Shown in pieces: positions 13,379 through 16,816 of a stretch of 16,816 nt of DNA. Source of the stretch: an uncultured Oscillospiraceae bacterium (GTDB taxonomy: Bacteria > Bacillota_A > Clostridia > Oscillospirales > Oscillospiraceae); assembly GCA_900762245.1 (NCBI GenBank), contig CAAFFR010000197.1:1-16816 (forward strand). The letters run 5' to 3'. Position 1 is the first letter of the stretch, and every line of letters starts with the position of its first letter. Position numbers and translations under genes: made by a program. The notes below the pieces were generated by a model. It worked only from the letters and a program-made list of their open reading frames with translations. It was not told the DNA's origin and searched no databases.

Positions 13379-15272
13379 TAAAGCCGTTTTTATGAAAAAC
13401 CTGACCCGGTTCTCCCCGGTCTGGGTGCTGTACACCATCTGCCTTATGGTGGGATTGTTCCTGCTGTATACCGACGGCGGCGCGCCCCATAGCTTCAACC
13501 GGCAGTTCGCCTTCGTCAAGAATATGGCAGAGCTCATCAACAGTATGGGCATCATCAATCTGGGCTACGCCCTGGTGGTGGCCCAGCTGCTCTTCGGCGA
13601 CCTGTTCAACAGCCGGATGTGCAACATGCTCCACGCCATGCCCCTGCGGCGGGAAGGCTGGTTCCTTGCCAATGTGCTGGCGGGCATTGCCTTCTCTCTG
13701 GTACCCACTGCCATGATGGCCCTGGTTGCCATGCCCCTGCTGAACACCACCTTTTATGTGGACGCCTGGCAGATCGCCGCGCTGTGGTTCGTCGGCACCA
13801 ATCTGGAGTATGTCTGCTTCTTCGGTCTGGCAGCGTTCTCTGCCATGTGCGTGGGCAACCGCTTCACCATGGCGGCTGGCTACGGCCTGCTGAATGCCGG
13901 TGCCTACATCGCCTACTGGCTGGTAGACACCATCTACACCCCCATGCTCTACGGCATCGTCACCCCCACCACCCTGGCTCAGAACCTGACCCCTGTCTAT
14001 CAGGTGATGAACCACACCTTTGTGGAAACCGGTACCCGCGGCCAGCTGCGGGAGCTGTTCGGTGAAAACTATGAGGGCGTCACCGCCAACTTCACCGTCA
14101 CCGGCGAATGGGGTATCCTGTTCCTGTGGGCCGCTGCGGGCATTGCCTTCCTGCTGGCGGCGCTGTTCCTGTACAAAAAGCGCCATCTGGAATGCGCCGG
14201 AGACGCGGTGGCCTTCCGGCCTCTGGTTCCCGTGTTCCAGGTACTGTGTGCCATTTTTGTCATGGCTTCCGGACAGTTTTTCCTGTACTCCATTCTGGGA
14301 CTGCGGAACCAGAATTATCCCGTCCTCGCCATCGGCCTTGTGATCGGCTGGTTCATCGGACGGATGCTCATTGAGCGCTCCACCCGGGTCTTCCGGCTGC
14401 GCAACTGGTACGGCCTCGGTGCACTGGCAGCGGTGCTGGTGATGACCCTGGTATTCACCCACTTCGATGTGCTGAATATCGAGGAACGGATGCCCAAACA
14501 GGAGCAGATCAAGTCCGTAATTCTGGACACCGGCTATATCAATTCCATCAAGCTGGAAGAGGACGCCGACATTGAAACCATCCTCCAGCTCCACCGCTTA
14601 ACCCTGGATAACCGGGCTGAGGAGGGCAGCGGCAGCTATGTGATCGGCTCCAACGGCCAGTGGGTCCGCTACATCGACAACAACGCCGACCTCATCGACG
14701 AGGAGGACCATACCCAGCCTGTGCGCATTGCCACCAATGTCCGCCTGCGCTATGAGCTGGACAACGGCAACGTTGCCACCCGGGAATACAACGTCTGGGT
14801 GGACTCCCCCGAGGGTCAGATCCTCCGGGATTACCTGAACCGCTGGGAGAATGTCACCGGCGAGGGCTGGGAGAAGGTCATCGTCAACGGCGTGGAATTT
14901 GACCGTCTGGCAATGGTGCTGGCGGAATTTACCAGCATGAGCGTGGATTATGTGGATCAGGAACTTGGCAATGCTATCGACACCCGCCGGGAGGCAGAAA
15001 GCTTCCTTGCTGCCGTGCGCTCTGACTGCGCCGCCGGCAATATGGCCCAGCACGACCATTTCCATACTGGCTACTTCCGCATCCCCGACGTGGATTATGA
15101 GGAAGGGTATGCCAAGCGGGATCGCCTCTGGGTCTATCTCAACGCCAATGACAAGTACGGTCTTAGCCTGGAAGTTTATGCCGACAGCGAGAACACCCTG
15201 CGCTGGCTGGCTGAGCATAATATGCTGCCCGAAGGCATAGAACTTCTGGAGGGCAGACAGGGCTTCTATTGA
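13353..15272 (+). CDS. ABC transporter permease with a C-terminal soluble domain
   Basis: The product has 639 residues. The first ~365 carry about eight hydrophobic segments, with a large polar loop around residues 200-250 (TPVYQVMNHTFVETG ... EGVTANFTVTGEWG). A segment at about 350-368 (GLGALAAVLVMTLVFTHFDV) leads into ~270 residues without membrane spans, rich in acidic residues. This soluble part is probably extracytoplasmic. The ATG at 13353 is chosen for the GGGAGGTG just upstream and the 26-base overlap with the ATPase gene. Layout and context fit permeases of the GntR/YtrB-like exporter operons in Clostridia. I recognise no named domain in the soluble part. Confidence 0.85.
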   Translation: MQSKTFCFNKAVFMKNLTRFSPVWVLYTICLMVGLFLLYTDGGAPHSFNRQFAFVKNMAELINSMGIINLGYALVVAQLLFGDLFNSRMCNMLHAMPLRREGWFLANVLAGIAFSLVPTAMMALVAMPLLNTTFYVDAWQIAALWFVGTNLEYVCFFGLAAFSAMCVGNRFTMAAGYGLLNAGAYIAYWLVDTIYTPMLYGIVTPTTLAQNLTPVYQVMNHTFVETGTRGQLRELFGENYEGVTANFTVTGEWGILFLWAAAGIAFLLAALFLYKKRHLECAGDAVAFRPLVPVFQVLCAIFVMASGQFFLYSILGLRNQNYPVLAIGLVIGWFIGRMLIERSTRVFRLRNWYGLGALAAVLVMTLVFTHFDVLNIEERMPKQEQIKSVILDTGYINSIKLEEDADIETILQLHRLTLDNRAEEGSGSYVIGSNGQWVRYIDNNADLIDEEDHTQPVRIATNVRLRYELDNGNVATREYNVWVDSPEGQILRDYLNRWENVTGEGWEKVIVNGVEFDRLAMVLAEFTSMSVDYVDQELGNAIDTRREAESFLAAVRSDCAAGNMAQHDHFHTGYFRIPDVDYEEGYAKRDRLWVYLNANDKYGLSLEVYADSENTLRWLAEHNMLPEGIELLEGRQGFY

Positions 15273-15284
15273 TGAATCATCCTG

Positions 15285-15316
15285 AAGAGGGAACGGCCTG
15301 CGCCGTTCCCTCTTTT
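15285..15316 (+). terminator. Rho-independent terminator of the gntR-ABC operon
   Basis: AAGAGGGAACGGC pairs with GCCGTTCCCTCTT (15285-15297, 15302-15314), a 13-bp perfect stem with a 4-base loop. TTTT is at 15313-15316. It begins 13 bases after the permease stop. Confidence 0.9.
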
Positions 15317-15349
15317 GCCGTCTATCGGCAAATGGGCATTTATCGGGCA

Positions 15350-15495
15350 ATGGCGCGGGAGCGCCCCTTGCCTCCCTCTTTGAGGGAGGTGGCAAAAATC
15401 TTTGATTTTTGACGGAGGGAGTGTCCTATCACTGAGAAAGCACTCCCCCAGTCACGCCTGTCGGCGTGCCAGCCCCCTCAGTGAGGGGGCCGAGG
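15350..15495. repeat. Family B palindromic element, copy 4 (shortest and most diverged)
   Basis: It opens with the hairpin GGCGC/GCGCC, then CCTCCCTCTTTGAGGGAGGTGG, the hairpin CAAAAATC-TTT-GATTTTTG (15393-15411) and GACGGAGGGAGTG. The right half has CACTCCCCCAGT, the hairpin CACGCC/GGCGTG (15453-15458, 15463-15468), then GCCAGCCCCCTCAGTGAGGGGGC. The outer stem is CCTCCCTC/GAGGGAGG on one side and CCCCCTCA/TGAGGGGG on the other, unlike the CTTCCCC of other copies, but the GGTGGC-hairpin-GACGGA frame is the same. Confidence 0.75.
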
Positions 15496-15673
15496 TTCCC
15501 CCCTACTGCACAATAAATTACGATTTAAAAAAACATGACACAGACGGTTTCTCGCAGAAAAACTTGTGCCAAAAAATACTTTTCAACACCATATATAGTA
15601 TTCTCATAAATAATAGCCAAAAATCCCCCCATGGGGGATGGAAAATAAATGGGAAAAGTGTCTATTTCGACTG
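15496..15673. other. AT-rich region upstream of the cooS promoter, no gene
   Basis: I see no coding region here. Base composition falls sharply compared with the rest of the window, with runs of A and T. One clear palindrome is present: ATCCCCC-CAT-GGGGGAT (15623-15639), about 35 bases upstream of the cooS -35 box. It could be a regulator site or an RNA hairpin. Confidence 0.5.
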
Positions 15674-15702
15674 TTGACAATCTTGCATTAAATTAGTACA
15701 AT
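15674..15702 (+). promoter_or_regulatory. Promoter of cooS
   Basis: A consensus TTGACA (15674-15679) is separated by 17 bases from TACAAT (15697-15702). It predicts a leader of about 70 bases. Just after the expected start site is a short inverted repeat CTATG-TTTAC-CATAG (15715-15729). Confidence 0.85.
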
Positions 15703-15776
15703 ATTATCGATACACTATGTTTACCATAGGGTACATATAGGTTTTTCAAGACTCAATTGATTAGGAGGAAATCACT

Positions 15777-16816
15777 TTGAAGGATTGGGCATTTACTACA
15801 ACCATCGAGGAGATGGAAGCTGCCACCAATTCTCTGCTGGAAACCGCGCAGAAGGTTGGCGCTGACACCTGGCAGCAGCGTGTCAAGAACCAGACTCCTC
15901 ACTGTGGCTTTGGCGAAGGCGGCACCTGCTGCCGTATCTGCTCCATGGGCCCCTGCCGTATCACCAAGAAGGCTCCCCGCGGTATCTGCGGCTGTGACGT
16001 TCACGGTATCGTCGCCCGTAACTACCTGCGTTTCACCGTCGGTGGTACCGCAGCACACTCCGACCACGGCCGTGAGATCATGCACACCCTGCACCAGACC
16101 CGCGAAGGCGGCAACTACCAGATCAAGGACCCCGCAAAGCTGATCACCATCGCTAAGGAGTGGGGCGTTGAGACCGAGGGTAAGGACATCTACGCTCTGG
16201 CTCACGAAATGGCTGAGATCGGCCTGCTGGAGTACGGCTTCCCCTTCGGCGAGCAGAAGTTCGCTCAGCGCGCTCCCGAGCACACCAAGGAACTGTGGCG
16301 TAAGGCTGAGATCATGCCCCGCGCTATCGACCGCGAAATCGCTACCGCCATGCACATGACCCACATGGGTAACTCTTCCCTGGCAGAGGCTCTGATCCGT
16401 CAGTCTCTGCGTGCCGGTCTGTCCGACGGCTGGGGCGGTTCCATGATGGGCACCGAGTTCTCCGACGTTATGTTCGGCACTCCCCGCCCCATTGACACCG
16501 AGGCTAACATCGGCGTTATGGAAAAGGACAACGTCAACATCGTCGTCCACGGCCATGACCCCTCTCTGTCCGAAATGATCGTCTACTACGCAAACCACCC
16601 CGACATGATCGCTCTGGCCAAGTCCGTTGGCGCTAAGGGCATCACCGTCTCCGGCGTTTGCTGCACCTCCAACGAAGTCACCATGCGTCACGGCATCCCC
16701 ATGGCAGGTAACTACCTGAACCAGGAGAACGTTGTCCTGACCGGCGCCTGCGAAGCCATCGTTGTTGACGTTCAGTGTATCTTCCCCGCACTGGGCCCCC
16801 TGTCCAAGTGCTTCCA
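15777..16816 (+). CDS. cooS: Anaerobic carbon monoxide dehydrogenase catalytic subunit (partial, runs off the end)
   Basis: This Ni-Fe-S enzyme interconverts CO and CO2, either as a stand-alone CO dehydrogenase or as the first half of the acetyl-CoA (Wood-Ljungdahl) pathway. The TTG at 15777 is the start: AGGAGG lies eight bases upstream, no in-frame ATG lies nearby upstream, and KDWAFTTTIEEM follows. The 346 codons present show Cys43 and Cys51 (D-cluster), Cys52, Cys55, Cys60 and Cys71 (B-cluster, CCRICSMGPCRI then GICG), VHGHDPSLSE with His258/His260, GVCCTSNE with Cys295/296, and VDVQC with Cys334 (C-cluster ligands). Arginine codons are CGT or CGC throughout, while neighbouring genes use many CGG, which suggests very high expression. 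It could equally be named acsA if acs genes follow. Confidence 0.95.
   Translation, partial: MKDWAFTTTIEEMEAATNSLLETAQKVGADTWQQRVKNQTPHCGFGEGGTCCRICSMGPCRITKKAPRGICGCDVHGIVARNYLRFTVGGTAAHSDHGREIMHTLHQTREGGNYQIKDPAKLITIAKEWGVETEGKDIYALAHEMAEIGLLEYGFPFGEQKFAQRAPEHTKELWRKAEIMPRAIDREIATAMHMTHMGNSSLAEALIRQSLRAGLSDGWGGSMMGTEFSDVMFGTPRPIDTEANIGVMEKDNVNIVVHGHDPSLSEMIVYYANHPDMIALAKSVGAKGITVSGVCCTSNEVTMRHGIPMAGNYLNQENVVLTGACEAIVVDVQCIFPALGPLSKCF

Noticed and set aside
171..15495. CRISPR array
   Set aside because: The repeats are few, dispersed in separate intergenic spaces and longer than CRISPR repeats. There is no regular repeat-spacer tandem and no cas gene.
15659..15671. CooA-like site (TGTC ... 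CGAC) just upstream of the cooS -35 box
   Set aside because: The half-sites are about two bases too close for the known TGTCA-N6-CGACA layout and the dyad is imperfect, so CO-responsive control cannot be claimed from sequence.

Overview
The window reads as chromosomal DNA from an anaerobic Gram-positive bacterium of the Clostridia, most likely an Oscillospirales-type gut organism. The basis is a Firmicutes-style gene set (the YfmF/YfmH M16 pair, NrdR, a YtrA-type GntR regulator, a tryptophan T-box), strong AGGAGG ribosome binding sites, G+C-rich codon use (CGG, CTG, CCC), an anaerobic Ni-Fe CO dehydrogenase, and the abundant GC-rich palindromic intergenic repeats common in that group. The assignment is by gene content and style only. 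No phage or classical insertion sequence genes are present.

Layout. Bases 1-116 are the tail of an unidentified plus-strand gene with a clear terminator. A nested palindromic element follows. Two minus-strand genes come next: a membrane-anchored DUF4015-type putative glycoside hydrolase and prmA, separated by a repeat that supplies the last 11 residues of PrmA. From 2932 to 6463 on the plus strand lie yfmF, yfmH (GTG start, 4-nt overlap) and lgt. From about 10013 down to 6664 on the minus strand is a tryptophan uptake operon: a sigma-A-type promoter, a T-box leader with a probable UGG specifier and an intrinsic terminator, then trpX (binding lipoprotein), trpY (permease) and trpZ (ATPase). 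Upstream is a second minus-strand operon, nrdR followed by an SdpI-like membrane protein, ended by a terminator. On the plus strand follow a small unknown membrane protein, then a GntR regulator/ABC ATPase/ABC permease operon with a perfect inverted-repeat operator at its promoter. The window ends inside cooS/acsA, the CO dehydrogenase catalytic subunit, which starts at TTG and has codon use unlike the rest.

The most striking non-genic feature is a dense population of imperfect palindromic elements in almost every intergenic space. There are four copies of a ~105-130 bp TGTCATTGCGA element (family A), four copies of a ~145-240 bp CTTCCCC/GATGAGG element (family B), and three members or part members of a TGTAGGG element with self-palindromic arms (family C). 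In each family the outer frame is conserved while inner hairpin stems differ between copies by matched changes on both arms. This points to conserved secondary structure rather than conserved sequence. Several copies lie inside transcription units: within the trp operon, between the T-box and trpX, and in the yfmF and lgt leaders.
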